Source of the DNA: Tiliqua scincoides
Lineage: Eukaryota; Chordata; Lepidosauria; Squamata; Scincidae
Length of the DNA stretch: 64,000 bases
NCBI RefSeq assembly: GCF_035046505.1
Contig: NC_089829.1
Location: 35,837,448-35,901,447 of the forward strand
Reading direction: 5' to 3'
A model generated the notes under the pieces. The model saw only the letters and a list, made by a program, of their open reading frames with translations. It had not been told where the DNA came from and did not search any database. Positions 63,748 to 64,000 of this stretch are shown here, one piece after another. The translations under genes and the position numbers were made by a program. How positions within the stretch are numbered: the stretch's first letter is position 1; every line of letters begins with the position of its first letter.

Positions 63748-64000
63748 GCGCAATCCTAACTGCACTCTAGGCTGACACAAGTCCCTTGTGCTGGCCTCCA
63801 TGTGCTACAAGAGTGCCGTAAGTCACTTTTGTTGCCGTAAGTGAGCCAGGAGGCCGGAGCACAGATGTGCGCTGGCCTCTGGAGGCTGATTTCAGGGCCC
63901 TTGTACTGGCAGCAAGGTAGCTGAGTGCTGGCAGTGGGCCACCAGCGCAGAGGGCTGGGGAGGGTGCTCCAGGGGATGTCCCAGGGGCATGGGTGGGCCA
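63748..64000. mobile_element. MITE of the GCAATCCTAA group, cut by window end
   Basis: It starts GGGCGCAATCCTAACTGC and shares GACACAAGTCCCTTGTGCTGG and GCGCTGGCCTCTGGAGGCTG with the composite at 21065. The right end lies beyond base 64000. Confidence 0.6.

Overview
The window looks like vertebrate nuclear DNA from a reptile, most likely a lizard or another squamate. The reasons are CR1 LINEs with reptile-type 3' ends, an L2-type LINE, tRNA-headed SINEs, 5S rRNA-derived repeats, very many short hAT-, mariner- and pogo-like elements with clear target-site duplications (TSDs), and long simple repeats (GAAA, TG, AAAT, ATT). The species cannot be fixed from the sequence. I found no convincing host protein-coding exon, tRNA gene, rRNA gene or CRISPR array. 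The long open frames belong to transposons or fall by chance in repeats. The window is best read as an intergenic or intronic stretch in which repeat-poor, AT-rich blocks (possible conserved non-coding DNA) alternate with dense transposon clusters.

Layout. 0-8.8 kb: an old CR1 piece, a short hAT element with an 8-bp TSD family signature, a TG repeat, two repeat-poor blocks, two hairpin elements (one with perfect 43-bp arms) and a GAAA array. 8.83-13.04 kb: a three-level nest. A hAT-type element with a perfect 8-bp TSD holds a plus-strand CR1 with a 6-bp TSD and an inverted 5' end. That CR1 in turn holds a 3.46-kb minus-strand CR1 carrying ORF1 esterase and ORF2 remains. 13-24.7 kb: a mariner-like MITE, several hAT MITEs, a repeat-poor block (16.7-18.6 kb), a complete-looking tRNA SINE, two 5S-derived repeats, compound microsatellites, and a hAT element whose right end is duplicated inside one outer TSD. 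24.7-29.9 kb: a 4-5 kb block I could not assign, with few recognisable repeats.

29.9-36.4 kb: a 108-bp direct duplication, a CR1 interrupted by a head-to-tail pair of 5S-derived units, an AAAG array, and a pogo-like element (TA TSD) holding a 1.4-kb CR1. 36-44.3 kb: more hAT elements, an L2-type LINE ending in an ATT array, a repeat-poor block at 40.7-41.2 kb, and a SINE cut by three MITEs. 44.3-55.3 kb: repeat-poor AT-rich blocks, two sister hAT elements with perfect 8-bp TSDs, a 265-bp imperfect palindrome, and a 0.4-kb cluster of GATTTA-type motifs. 55.3-64 kb: older MITEs, LINE tails, SINE tails, CR1 pieces, and a pyrimidine-rich block with a CpG-richer front at 60.25-61.2 kb whose origin is unclear.

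No genes here work together in a pathway. The coherent story is the order of insertions, which the TSDs let one read directly: SINE and MITE hosts first, CR1 copies on top, newest copies innermost.
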